Of a stretch of DNA of 64,000 nt, positions 43,268 to 51,735 are shown one piece after another; position 1 is the first letter of the stretch, and each line of letters opens with the position of its first letter. Position numbers and translations under genes: made by a program. The notes under the pieces were generated by a model. The model was given only the letters and a program-made list of their open reading frames with translations, searched no databases and was not told the origin of the DNA. Source of the stretch: Crenobacter luteus (lineage in GTDB: Bacteria > Pseudomonadota > Gammaproteobacteria > Burkholderiales > Chromobacteriaceae); contig NZ_SLXG01000001.1 of the NCBI RefSeq assembly GCF_004345725.1, positions 1 to 64,000 of the forward strand, given 5' to 3'.

Positions 43268-45178
43268 TCAGTGGACGCCGACGTCGTGCGGACGCGCGCC
43301 GTCGGCGCACGCGACGCGGTTGCGGCCGTCGGCCTTGGCGCGGTAGAGCGCCTCGTCGGCGGCCTTGAGCAGCGCGGCCAGCGTCTGCGGCGCTCCGCCC
43401 GGCTGCCAGACCGCGAGGCCGATGCTGACCGTCACCTGGCGCGTGTGGCCGGCGGCGTGGAAGGGGTGGGTGGCGACGCGCTCGCGGACGCGCTCGGCGA
43501 TGGTCAGCGCGGTCAGCGCGTCCGACTCGGGCAGCGCCAGGCAGAATTCCTCGCCGCCGAGCCGGCCGAACACGTCGTGCTGGCGGATCAGCACGCGGCA
43601 CAGCGCGACGGTCTGGCTGAGAATCGCGTCGCCGGCGTCGTGGCCGAGCGTGTCGTTGACGCGCTTGAAGTAGTCGATGTCTATCATCAGCACCGCAAAC
43701 GGCGCGCGCTGGCGCAGCGCCGTTTCGAGCAGCGCGCCGGCGCTCTTCATGAAGTGGCGGCGGTTGGCGATGCCGGTCAGGTCGTCGAGCGTCGCCAGCG
43801 TCACCAGCTCGGCCTGCGCCGACTCGAGCTGCCGCATCGCGTGCTCGGTCGCCTGCTTTTCGGCCTGGAGCTGCTCGGCGTGCGCGATGCGCTCGCTCAC
43901 GTCGACCACGCTGATCGCGACCGCCGGCTGGCCGTTGTGGAACAGGCCGCGCATCGAGACCAGCGACCAGAACGGGCGGCCGTCGAGGCGCTTGAGGCAG
44001 AGGTCGCGGTCGATCACCGGCATGCCCTGCGCGATCAGCGCGCGGCAGATCGACAGGTCGGTGTCGCTGGCGAACAGCCGCTCGCCGCTCTGGCCGGTCA
44101 GATCGTTGGCGTCGCAGCCGAACAGCGCGCCGGCGCGCTGGTTGCACGCGCGGATCTGCCAGTGGTCGGCGTCGAGGATCAGCACGCCGACCTGGACGGT
44201 GTCGAGCAGCGTCTGCAGGTCGCGCTGCGAGGCGGTCAGTTGCTTGAGCCGTTCGCGCAGCGTGCCGTTCGAGGTGCTCATCAATAGGTGGCTTTGTTCG
44301 AGCTGGTCGAGCTGGTGCTGCAGCCGACGTCGGCGCCGGAACTGCCCGGCGACGAGCGCGAGCAGCAGCGCGGCGGTCGCCGTGCTCGCCAGCGGCAGCG
44401 CGACGAGCCAGTCCGGCGCGGGCAGCAAGGACGGGGTGGCGAGGCGGGCCTCGAGCCGCAGCGACGAGGCGCCCAGCGGCCGGCCGATGGTCAGCGCCTC
44501 GGGCGCGTCCCGCGTCAGCCCCGGCGCGACGAGATCGCGCCACCACGGCGGCGCGTCGGCGCCGGCGGGCGGGCCGAGCGAGAAGCGGCCGTATTCCTGG
44601 CCCGCGCCGTCCTTGAGTTCGATCCGCGCCGACCAGCGCGCCGGCCAGTTCGGCCGCACCAGCGGCCACGGCGTCAGCTTGCCGACCGTCAGCTCGGCGT
44701 GCCGGAACGCGAAGCGCGGCACGCCGTCGCCCTGCGCGGCCTGCGCCAGCGGCAAGAAGCGCAGCTCGCCCTGGGGCAGGGCGCTGCCCAGCGCGCGCAG
44801 CGCCAGTTCACGGGTCAACGGGTCGGCGGGGGCGCCGTGCCGGCCCAGCGGCCGGGTGCTGCCGTCGGGGGCGACGCGCCACACCGGGCTGCTGCCGGTC
44901 AGCCGGCTCAGGCGCTCGCCGTGGATGCCGCGCGGCAAGGCGTCTTCGAGCTGGGCGATCTGTTCGGCCAGCGCGGTTTCGAGCGTGCGCAGCGAGGTGT
45001 CGAGCGCGATCGCCGCCTCGGCGCGTTCGGCGCGCGCGCGTTGCTGCAGGTAGCCGTTGGCCAGGCTCCAGGCGGCGCCGAGCACGGCCGCGCCGGCGAC
45101 GACGGCCAGCAGTTGTCGTTCCAGGCGCAGCGGGGGAGGCGGGCCGGCGGCGGGGCGGGGGGGGGATGTGATTGGCAC
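43268..45178 (-). CDS. Membrane diguanylate cyclase with PAS domain
   Basis: The protein of about 636 residues should make c-di-GMP. It has an N-terminal helix (about 20-42), a periplasmic sensor of about 220 residues, a second helix (about 265-285), a PAS domain (about 320-435) and a GGDEF domain. The active-site motif is RLGGEEF near 540, preceded by LDDLTGIANRRHF. The called start is a GTG without a clear ribosome site, just before a nine-C tract; better-placed upstream starts are out of frame. It may therefore be phase-variable, or the true start may be altered by a tract-length error. Confidence 0.85.
   Translation of the reverse strand: MPITSPPRPAAGPPPPLRLERQLLAVVAGAAVLGAAWSLANGYLQQRARAERAEAAIALDTSLRTLETALAEQIAQLEDALPRGIHGERLSRLTGSSPVWRVAPDGSTRPLGRHGAPADPLTRELALRALGSALPQGELRFLPLAQAAQGDGVPRFAFRHAELTVGKLTPWPLVRPNWPARWSARIELKDGAGQEYGRFSLGPPAGADAPPWWRDLVAPGLTRDAPEALTIGRPLGASSLRLEARLATPSLLPAPDWLVALPLASTATAALLLALVAGQFRRRRRLQHQLDQLEQSHLLMSTSNGTLRERLKQLTASQRDLQTLLDTVQVGVLILDADHWQIRACNQRAGALFGCDANDLTGQSGERLFASDTDLSICRALIAQGMPVIDRDLCLKRLDGRPFWSLVSMRGLFHNGQPAVAISVVDVSERIAHAEQLQAEKQATEHAMRQLESAQAELVTLATLDDLTGIANRRHFMKSAGALLETALRQRAPFAVLMIDIDYFKRVNDTLGHDAGDAILSQTVALCRVLIRQHDVFGRLGGEEFCLALPESDALTALTIAERVRERVATHPFHAAGHTRQVTVSIGLAVWQPGGAPQTLAALLKAADEALYRAKADGRNRVACADGARPHDVGVH
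45157..45165. repeat. Nine-base G/C homopolymer at the 5' end of the GGDEF gene
   Basis: Nine Gs on the plus strand (nine Cs in the coding strand) lie five codons after the called start. Longer homopolymers of this kind drive slipped-strand phase variation in Neisseria. Loss of one C would place the gene in frame with an upstream ATG at 45209, and gain of one C with a GTG at 45189 that follows gaagga. Confidence 0.7.
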
Positions 45179-45281
45179 GGTAAAACCACAATGAATATTC
45201 CTTCATCATGATTCAGCGCCGGGTTTTGTTCAACCGTTATCGCGACGGCCCGCGCGGGCGGGGCGGGAGCGGGGGTGGCGT

Positions 45282-45773
45282 TCAGCGCCGTTGCAGCGCG
45301 AGGCGGTGGCGGCGGAACACCCAGCGTTCCCACATCTGGCGGCCGGCCTCGTCGAACACCGGCAGGAGGCGCGCGAGGCAGCCGCGACCGCCTTCGGCCG
45401 GCTGCTCGACGCGCACCGGCAATTCGAGCGCGAGCGCCGAATCCGGGTGCGGGAACAGCGTGACGAGCAGCGTGTCGCCGGCGGCGTGGCGGTGCGCGTC
45501 GTCCTCGTGCCAGGCGAGCGCGTCCAGACCGATGCGGCAGTCGCGCACGCCCGGCACGTGCGGGCGGCGCGCCATCAGCGCGACCTCGAGCGCCAGGTCG
45601 AGCTTGGCTTCGAGCCGCGCGGCGCCGGCCTCGTCCTCCTCGCGCGGCGCCGGCGCGGCGAGCACACGCAGCGCCAGCCGCGTTTCGCGGCCGAGCGTCG
45701 CCGTGCCGGGGAGCGGTGCGACGGCCAGCGGCAGCGTGGCGTCGAAGCAGGCGGTGTCGAGGTCGGGCAGCAT
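45282..45773 (-). CDS. PilZ-like protein lacking the canonical binding motif
   Basis: The 163-residue protein has no signal peptide. Its pattern fits a PilZ beta-barrel: a central strand set (VRDCRIGLDALAWHEDD..AAGDTLLVTLF) and a C-terminal RLLPVFDEAGRQMWERWVFRRHR helix like those ending many PilZ domains. The usual RxxxR and D/N-x-S-x-x-G c-di-GMP ligands are not evident. It lies next to the diguanylate cyclase gene in the same direction. The family assignment is an inference; it could be an unrelated betaproteobacterial protein. Confidence 0.55.
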   Translation of the reverse strand: MLPDLDTACFDATLPLAVAPLPGTATLGRETRLALRVLAAPAPREEDEAGAARLEAKLDLALEVALMARRPHVPGVRDCRIGLDALAWHEDDAHRHAAGDTLLVTLFPHPDSALALELPVRVEQPAEGGRGCLARLLPVFDEAGRQMWERWVFRRHRLALQRR

Positions 45774-45815
45774 GGCGTCGGTCCGCGCGGGAGGATGCTT
45801 TCTCTATAGCGCCTT

Positions 45816-46661
45816 TCAGGCGAACAGGCCGAGCACCGCGTCGAGGCCGCCGTGGTTGATCGCGACGTCGGCCTGGCGGCGCACCACCGGCTTGGCCTTG
45901 TAGGCGATGCCGAGGCCGGCCTCGGCCAACATCAGAAGGTCGTTGGCGCCGTCGCCGATCGCGATCACCGCGTCGGGCGCGATCCCCAGCGCGTCGCGCG
46001 TTTCGCGCAGCAGGCGCGCCTTGGCGGCGGCGTCGACGATGTCGCCCAGCACGCGGCCGGTCAGCTTGCCGTCGACGACTTCGAGCGTGTTGGCGTGCGC
46101 GTAGTCGAGGCCCAGTTCGGCTTTCAGCCGCGCGGTGAAGAAGGTGAAGCCGCCCGACACCAGCATGAAGCGCACGCCGTGCGCCTTGCACGCGGCCAGC
46201 AGCTCGGTCGCGCCCGGCGTCAGCGCCAGCCGCTCGGCGTAGACGCGGCCGAGCGCTTCTTCCGGCAGGCCCTTGAGCAGCGCGACGCGCTCGACGAGCG
46301 AGGCGGCGAAGTCGAGTTCGCCGCGCATCGAGCGCTCGGTGATCGCGGCGACCTGTTCCTTCAGGCCCTGCATGTCGGCGATCTCGTCGATGCACTCGAT
46401 GGTGATCAGCGTCGAATCCATGTCGGACACGATCAGGCCGTAGTCGGCGAAGCGCTTGCCGGCCGGCACGAAGGCGGCGTCGACGCCGAGCGAGTCGGCG
46501 TGGGTGGCGACCGCGTCGCGGCGCGCGACGTCGGCGTTGGCGAGCCGCACGACGTCGGCCGAGCGGGCTTCGACGCCGCTGGCGCCGGACAGCTCGGCCA
46601 GGGCGGCGACGATGTCATCGGAAAGGGCGGGGGCTTGCAGGACGAGGGAGTAGGCGCTCAT
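45816..46661 (-). CDS. serB: Phosphoserine phosphatase
   Basis: SerB completes serine synthesis. The 281-residue protein has an N-terminal ACT-like part, then the HAD core with the nucleophile motif VSDMDSTLI near 79, ECIDEIAD, MLVSGGFTFFT near 176, and GDGANDLLML near 241. I chose the ATG beginning MSAYSLVLQAP; a longer frame adds an unlikely extension. It follows the bufferin operon by 65 bases in the same direction. Confidence 0.95.
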   Translation of the reverse strand: MSAYSLVLQAPALSDDIVAALAELSGASGVEARSADVVRLANADVARRDAVATHADSLGVDAAFVPAGKRFADYGLIVSDMDSTLITIECIDEIADMQGLKEQVAAITERSMRGELDFAASLVERVALLKGLPEEALGRVYAERLALTPGATELLAACKAHGVRFMLVSGGFTFFTARLKAELGLDYAHANTLEVVDGKLTGRVLGDIVDAAAKARLLRETRDALGIAPDAVIAIGDGANDLLMLAEAGLGIAYKAKPVVRRQADVAINHGGLDAVLGLFA

Positions 46662-46726
46662 GGCGGGCAAAACGGGCAAAGGTCCGATTATGCCACGGAC
46701 GGCGCCGCCGCTCGTCGGTGACGACC

Positions 46727-47182
46727 CTAGGCGGCGCGCGCGCGGCGGCACAGCCAGGCGTCGAGCGACAGCGTCCCCGGCCCGACGCTGGCGACGAGCG
46801 CGAGCAGCATCGCCCAGTAGAGGTGGAATTCGCGCGTCGTTTCGGTCAGCGCCGGATAGCTGATCACCGCCGTCGCGTTGACGACGAACAGGCCGGCGGC
46901 GGCGAAGCGGCCGGCGAGGCCGGCGATCAGGAGCGGCGGCAGCAACACCTCGCCGGCGGTGCCGAGCGCGGCGGCGACGGCCGGCGGCAGTAGCGGCACG
47001 TGGTATTCCTCGGTGAACAGGAGCAGCGTGGTCTGCCAGTCGTCGAGCTTGGTCAGCCCCGACCTGAAGAACACCAGGCCGACGACGACGCGCGCCCAGA
47101 CGAGCGCGAGCGGCCGCAGCCAGGTGTCGGCGAAGGCGACGAAGGGGCGCGCGAAGGCGACGAGGCGGGCGACCGGATGCAT
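46727..47182 (-). CDS. DoxX-family membrane protein of the bufferin operon (BufD-like)
   Basis: The 151-residue protein has four hydrophobic helices and the DoxX segment RVVVGLVFFRSGLTKLDDW near 36. It follows the bufC-like gene by 11 bases with an aaggag site before its ATG. DoxX proteins accompany many MNIO/bufferin loci and are thought to act in redox or membrane steps there; that role is inferred from context. Confidence 0.85.
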   Translation of the reverse strand: MHPVARLVAFARPFVAFADTWLRPLALVWARVVVGLVFFRSGLTKLDDWQTTLLLFTEEYHVPLLPPAVAAALGTAGEVLLPPLLIAGLAGRFAAAGLFVVNATAVISYPALTETTREFHLYWAMLLALVASVGPGTLSLDAWLCRRARAA

Positions 47183-47193
47183 GGCGTGGCTCC

Positions 47194-47943
47194 TTAGGGC
47201 ACGAGCAGGCGCGCGATCAGGCCGTCGCGCAACAGGCCGACGAGCGCGGCTTCGAGGTCGAAGCCGGCGTCGATGTCGAGCGCCGCGTCGGTCGCCGCCT
47301 CGAGCGTGTCGCCCGCGGCGAGCGCGGCCAGCCAGGCGGCGTCGGCGGGGGCGGGCACGCCGACCTCGACGCGGCCGGCGCGGCGCGCGACGCGCACCGT
47401 GTCGCCGCCGGCGTCCGGCTCCAGCCGCCAGTCGGCCGGCGCGCCCGGCTGGTGGTAGAGCCACAGCCGACCGACCGGGTAGGGCGAGGAAAACACCGCG
47501 ACGCCGGGCGCGAGGGCGAAGCGCAGCCGCGGCCAGTCGGCCTCGGCCAAGGCGGCGAAGGCGTCCGGCGCCAGCGGCGCGGCGTCGGGCGCGTAGTAGG
47601 CGCGGTGGACGAGCCATTCGAGCCGCGCGGTGTCGGCGAGGTAGGGCAGCGCGCGCGCCGGCTCGAAGCCGGCCAGAAAGTCGCCGAAGGCGTCGCCGTA
47701 GCGGTGCAGGTCGCCGCTTCGCGACGGCGTGCGCCCGACGTATTCGCGCGCGAGGCCGGCGAAGAAGTCGTCGCCGACCAGCGCCTTCACCACCGGGTAG
47801 ACGTAGGCGAGCGTGTCGGCGAGGCCGACGCGGTAGTTGTTGCGGTAGACGGCGAGGCCGCGCGCGTCGAAGCCGTCGTCGGCGCGCCCCTCGATCGCAG
47901 CGATCAGCGCCGCCTGCCAGCGCGCTTCCGGGCTGTCGTTCAT
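47194..47943 (-). CDS. HvfC/BufC-like RiPP maturation partner (DUF2063)
   Basis: The 249-residue protein has the DUF2063 N-terminal domain (RWQAALIAAIEGR, GLAVYRNNYRVGLADTLAYVYPVVKALVG, FFAGLAREY). This domain is annotated as DNA-binding in databases, but acts as the partner of the MNIO enzyme in RiPP maturation. The C-terminal part probably recognises the precursor peptide. Its start overlaps the bufB-like gene by four bases, which suggests complex formation. Confidence 0.88.
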   Translation of the reverse strand: MNDSPEARWQAALIAAIEGRADDGFDARGLAVYRNNYRVGLADTLAYVYPVVKALVGDDFFAGLAREYVGRTPSRSGDLHRYGDAFGDFLAGFEPARALPYLADTARLEWLVHRAYYAPDAAPLAPDAFAALAEADWPRLRFALAPGVAVFSSPYPVGRLWLYHQPGAPADWRLEPDAGGDTVRVARRAGRVEVGVPAPADAAWLAALAAGDTLEAATDAALDIDAGFDLEAALVGLLRDGLIARLLVP

Positions 47944-48758
47944 CGCACCGCCTCCAGGCAAGCGTCGGCGCGCGCCGCCTCGGCGACGAGCGTCGAGAGC
48001 GGCGGGATGTCGATGTCCCACTCGATCAGGGTTGGCCGAGGGCCGAAGCGCGCGAGGACTTGTTCGTACAGCGCCCACACCGGCGCGTGCACCGGCTGGC
48101 TGTGGGTGTCGATCAGCAGGCCGTCGCGTTCGGAAAAGCCGGCCAGGTGGATCTCGCCGATCGCGTCGGCCGGCAGCGCGGCCAGGAACGCCGCGACGTC
48201 GACGTGAAGGTTCCGCTGGTTGACGTACAGGTTGTTGACGTCGAGCAGCACGCCGCAGCCGGTGCGGCGCACGAGTTCGGCGAGGAAATCGGCTTCGCCC
48301 ATCTCGTTGGCCGGGTAGGCGAGGTAGCTCGACAGGTTCTCGAGCAGCAGACGTCGGCCGAGCGCGTCCTGCGCGCGTGCGACGTGGCCGGCGACGGCGT
48401 CGAGCATCGCGGCGGTGTAGGGCAGCGGCAACAGGTCGTTGGCGTAGCGGCCGCCGGCGTGGTTCAGGCACAGGTGCTCGGACACCGCGGCCGGGCGGGT
48501 CGCGTCGACGAGCGCCTTCAGCCGTGCCAAGTGTTCCGCGTCGGGCGGATCGAAGGAGCCGAGCCCGAGGCCGACGCCGTGCAGCGACAGCGGGTAGCGC
48601 TCGGCCAAGGTTTGCAGCATCGCCAGCGGCGCGCCGCCGTCGAAGAAGTTTTCGCTGTGCACCTCGATCCAGCCGAGCTCGGGCGAGTCGTCGAGTACGG
48701 CGCGGTAGTGCGGCGCGCGCAGGCCGATGCCGGCGCGGCTAGGCAGGGAGGCGGTCAT
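47940..48758 (-). CDS. MNIO-family multinuclear iron oxygenase (HvfB/BufB-like, DUF692)
   Basis: The 272-residue protein is a DUF692 TIM-barrel enzyme, the family of MbnB, TglH and BufB, which oxidatively modify cysteines in precursor peptides. Metal-ligand segments are visible: EVHSENFF near 32, SLHGVGLGLG near 58, SEHLCLNHAGG near 93, LLENLSSYL near 138, LLDVNNLYVN near 170, EIHLAGF near 201 and DTHSQPVH near 216. It is expected to modify the small cysteine peptide encoded 63 bases upstream. A copy of the repeated word lies at 48030. Confidence 0.93.
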   Translation of the reverse strand: MTASLPSRAGIGLRAPHYRAVLDDSPELGWIEVHSENFFDGGAPLAMLQTLAERYPLSLHGVGLGLGSFDPPDAEHLARLKALVDATRPAAVSEHLCLNHAGGRYANDLLPLPYTAAMLDAVAGHVARAQDALGRRLLLENLSSYLAYPANEMGEADFLAELVRRTGCGVLLDVNNLYVNQRNLHVDVAAFLAALPADAIGEIHLAGFSERDGLLIDTHSQPVHAPVWALYEQVLARFGPRPTLIEWDIDIPPLSTLVAEAARADACLEAVR

Positions 48759-48821
48759 GGTGGGGCGGGGTCCGGAATGACGAAGGGCGGGGCGTCCGCC
48801 GCGCGCGAACGCCCTGGCCGC

Positions 48822-49082
48822 TTATTTTTTGCCCGGTTGCAGCGAGCCGCCCATTTTCTCGCAACTGCCCTTGGCGACGTATTTCCAGTCGTTCGGGTCT
48901 TTGTCGGTCTTGGCCTGGCCGGCGCAGCTGTGGGTGCCGGCGGCCGACGCGCAGTCGTTCTTGCCCGCCATCGCGATGCCGTAGCACTTTTCCTTGTCGG
49001 CGGCGACGGCCGGGGCGCTGGCGGCGGCCATGGCGACGACGGCGCCGAGGGCGGAGGCGATCAGGGTGCGGGATGCTTTCAT
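48822..49082 (-). CDS. Bufferin precursor peptide (DUF2282, HvfA/BufA1-like)
   Basis: The 86-residue precursor has an unusually long signal peptide (about 1-28, ending AVA) and a mature part of about 58 residues with four cysteines: C33 (EKCYGIA), C44 (NDCAS), C53 (HSCAGQ) and C74 (GSCEKMGG). This pattern is that of DUF2282 bufferins, periplasmic copper-binding RiPPs whose cysteines are modified by MNIO enzymes. aaggag precedes the ATG. It leads the operon bufA-B-C-D. Copper buffering is known for studied homologues, inferred here. Confidence 0.92.
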   Translation of the reverse strand: MKASRTLIASALGAVVAMAAASAPAVAADKEKCYGIAMAGKNDCASAAGTHSCAGQAKTDKDPNDWKYVAKGSCEKMGGSLQPGKK

Positions 49083-49268
49083 GGGCGTTCTCCTTGAGTG
49101 GGGTCGGGGCGGATGTGGCGCGCTTGGCCGCGTCCGCCCCGTTTGTCGCGCGTCTTGCGTTGCGCTTACGGCGAAAGCCGCGCGCGAAAAAACCGTCGCG
49201 ACGCTGGCAGCCTACGCCGTCGGGGCGGCGGCGTCCGTGTCGCTTCGGTGAGAAAGTATGAAGAGCTG

Positions 49269-50708
49269 TTAAGCGTCGCGCACGCCGCCTGGCGGCGCGC
49301 CGAGCGCGCCGTCGAGAAAATGCCAGAAACGCGGCTCGAGCGCGTGCGCCAGGTTGACGCGGACGAAGCGGTCGGCGTCGTCTTCCAGTGTAAAGTGCCG
49401 GCCCGGCGCGAGCCAGACGCCGTGGCGGCTCGCCGCCGCCGCGAGCGCGTCGGCGCTCGTGCCGTCGGGCAGCGCGACCCAGGCCAGATAACCGCCCTCT
49501 GGCGTCGCCCACGGCGCGCAGCCGTGCTCGGCCAAGCTCGGCAGCACCTCGGCCTGCGCGGCGGCCAGCCGGCGGCGCAGCGCGTCGACGTGGCGGCGGT
49601 ACTGGCCGCCGGTCAAGAGCCGGTGCACCAGCTGTTCGAGCGCCTGCGGCGTGCTCATGCCGGTGATCAGCTTGATGTCGGTCAGCGCGGCGACGCGTTC
49701 GGCGCTGGCGGCGACGAAGCCGACGCGCAGGTTGGCCGACAGCGTCTTGCTGAAGCTGCCCAGGTAGATCACCCGCTCGAGGCCGTCGAGCGCGGCGAGC
49801 CGGCAGGCGCCGGGCTCGGCGAAGTCGGCGTAGATGTCGTCCTCGATCGCGACACAGTCGTACTGCGCCAGAAGCTGCAGCACGCGGTGCGCGACCGGCG
49901 GCGACAGGCTGGTGCCGGTCGGGTTGTGCAGCACGCTGTTGGTAAGGAACAGCCGCGGCCGGTGCTCGGCCAACGCGTGCTTGAGCGCGGTCAGGTCCGG
50001 GCCTTGCCGTGTGCGCGGCACCGGCAGCAGCCGCGCGCCGTGTAGCCTTAAGCAGGCGTGGAAGTTGTAGAAGCTGGGCGAATCGACCAGCACCGCGTCG
50101 CCGGGCTTGAGCATCAGCCGCAGCACCAGGTCGAGCGCCTGGCTCGCGCCGGCGGTCAGCAGGAGCTGCGCCGGCTCGGCGGCGATGCGCCAGTCGGCCA
50201 GCCGTGCGGCCAGCTGCTGGCGCAGCGGCAGATAGCCCTGCGGCGTGCCGTAGGCGGTCAGCGCGCCGCCCTGGCGCGCCAGCTCCCTGAGCGCGCCGCG
50301 CAGCATCGCCTCGGGCAGCCAGCCGTCCGGCAGCGTGCCGCAGCCGACGGGCAGCGCGCCGGGTGCCGGCTGCAGCGTCTGGCGCATCAGCGCGACGTCG
50401 GCGGCGAGCCGGCTGCCGGCCGCGTTCGCCTCGGCCAGCCCGCCGCCGGGCTCGTCGCCGCGCGCGACGTAGTAGCCGGCGCCGGGGCGCGAGCGCAGCC
50501 AGCCCTCGGCGTTGAGCCGCTCGTAGGCGTTGTGCACGGTGAAGCTGCTGATGCCGTAGTGGGCCGCGAGCTGGCGGATCGACGGCAGGCGGGCGCCGGC
50601 CGGCCAGCGGCGGTGGCGGATCTGCTCGACGCAGTGCGACACGATCTGCTCGACCAGCGGCGTGCGCACGCCGGCGGCGATCGGCCAGTTCAGAAGCGGA
50701 ACCGTCAT
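49269..50708 (-). CDS. MocR-type GntR regulator with aminotransferase-like domain
   Basis: The 479-residue protein has an N-terminal GntR winged helix (about 15-80; LPSIRQLAAHYGISSFTVHNAYERL) and a fold-type I aminotransferase-like domain. The likely PLP lysine is in YLGSFSKTLSANLRVGF near 320, with NPTGTSLS near 265. MocR proteins sense PLP or amino-acid derivatives. It is divergent from an EamA-type exporter with ACTGT repeats between them, so that exporter is the likely target. One near-copy of the repeated word lies at 49734. Confidence 0.9.
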   Translation of the reverse strand: MTVPLLNWPIAAGVRTPLVEQIVSHCVEQIRHRRWPAGARLPSIRQLAAHYGISSFTVHNAYERLNAEGWLRSRPGAGYYVARGDEPGGGLAEANAAGSRLAADVALMRQTLQPAPGALPVGCGTLPDGWLPEAMLRGALRELARQGGALTAYGTPQGYLPLRQQLAARLADWRIAAEPAQLLLTAGASQALDLVLRLMLKPGDAVLVDSPSFYNFHACLRLHGARLLPVPRTRQGPDLTALKHALAEHRPRLFLTNSVLHNPTGTSLSPPVAHRVLQLLAQYDCVAIEDDIYADFAEPGACRLAALDGLERVIYLGSFSKTLSANLRVGFVAASAERVAALTDIKLITGMSTPQALEQLVHRLLTGGQYRRHVDALRRRLAAAQAEVLPSLAEHGCAPWATPEGGYLAWVALPDGTSADALAAAASRHGVWLAPGRHFTLEDDADRFVRVNLAHALEPRFWHFLDGALGAPPGGVRDA

Positions 50709-50719
50709 GGCGGGTTGAC

Positions 50720-50771
50720 CTGTACAGTGAGGGTTCGTGCGGACTAACTGTTACTGTAATCCCGATACAGT
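50720..50771. promoter_or_regulatory. ACTGT/ACAGT repeats between the MocR gene and the exporter
   Basis: The palindrome ctgtacag (50720-50727), ttactgtaa (50751-50759) and atacagt (50765-50771) share an ACTGT half-site in either orientation. Spaced direct or inverted half-sites in a divergent promoter are typical of MocR operators. Confidence 0.55.
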
Positions 50772-50829
50772 CGGCTTGTAAGCTGGTTTGCATCGCGGGT
50801 CGCCGTCCCGCCGTGCCGAAAGTCCACAC

Positions 50830-51729
50830 ATGTCCGCTTCCTCCACCGCCGGCGTCGCGTCGGTCCCCGCCGCCTCGCGCCGCGCCGCGCTCGGTCTCGC
50901 CTACGGCGTCGCCGGCGTCGCCTGTTTTTCCGGCACGATGCCGGCGACGCGGCTCGCCGTCGCCGGACTCGATCCGCTCTTCATCGGCCTCGGCCGCGCG
51001 CTGGTCGCCGCGGCGCTGGCGGCGTTGCTGTTGGCCGCGACGCGGCAACGTTGGCCGAGCGCGCGGCAGTGGGCGCGGCTGGCGCTGGTGTCGGCCGGCG
51101 TGGTGGTCGGCTTCCCGCTGTTCTCGTCGCTGGCGCTCGCGTCGGTGTCGGCCAACCATGCGGCGTTGTTCACCGGCCTGCTGCCCTTGTGTACCGCGTT
51201 GTTCGGCGCCTGGTTCGCCCACGAGCGGCCGCGCGCGCCGTTCTGGGTCTGCGCGTTGGCCGGCAGCGCGCTCGTCACCGGCCACGCCTGGCTCGCGGCG
51301 GGCGGCGCGCTCGCGGGCGCCGACGGCTACCTGATCGTCGCCGTCGTGCTGTGCGGCCTCGGCTACGCCGAGGGCGGCCGGCTGGCGCGCGAGCTGGGCA
51401 GCTGGCAGGTGATCTGCTGGGCGCTGCTCCTGGCCGCGCCCTTCGTCGCGTGGCCGGTGTGGACGGCGCGGCCGACCGGCCCGGTCGACGCGGCGAGCTG
51501 GGCGGGCTTCGCCTACGTCAGCGTCGTCAGTATGTTCCTCGGCTTTTTCGTCTGGTATCGCGGGCTCGCGCTCGGCGGCATCGCCAGGGTCAGCCAGGTG
51601 CAGCTGCTGCAACCCTTCGGCGGCATGCTGGCGGCGGCCGCGTTGCTCGGCGAGTCGCTGTCGTGGGGGCTGGTCGGGGTGACGGCCGCGGTCGCGGTCT
51701 GCGTGGCGGTCGGCCGGCGGGCGGCCTAA
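50830..51729 (+). CDS. EamA-family (DMT) metabolite exporter
   Basis: The 299-residue inner-membrane protein has about ten hydrophobic helices in two EamA repeats, typical of the drug/metabolite transporter superfamily (SGTMPATRLAVAGLDPLFIGLGRA in the first, GFAYVSVVSMFLGFFVWYRGLALGG in the second). Such proteins export amino acids or metabolites. Control by the divergent MocR regulator is inferred. A one-mismatch copy of the repeated word lies at 51045. Confidence 0.88.
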   Translation: MSASSTAGVASVPAASRRAALGLAYGVAGVACFSGTMPATRLAVAGLDPLFIGLGRALVAAALAALLLAATRQRWPSARQWARLALVSAGVVVGFPLFSSLALASVSANHAALFTGLLPLCTALFGAWFAHERPRAPFWVCALAGSALVTGHAWLAAGGALAGADGYLIVAVVLCGLGYAEGGRLARELGSWQVICWALLLAAPFVAWPVWTARPTGPVDAASWAGFAYVSVVSMFLGFFVWYRGLALGGIARVSQVQLLQPFGGMLAAAALLGESLSWGLVGVTAAVAVCVAVGRRAA

Positions 51730-51735
51730 AAAAGC

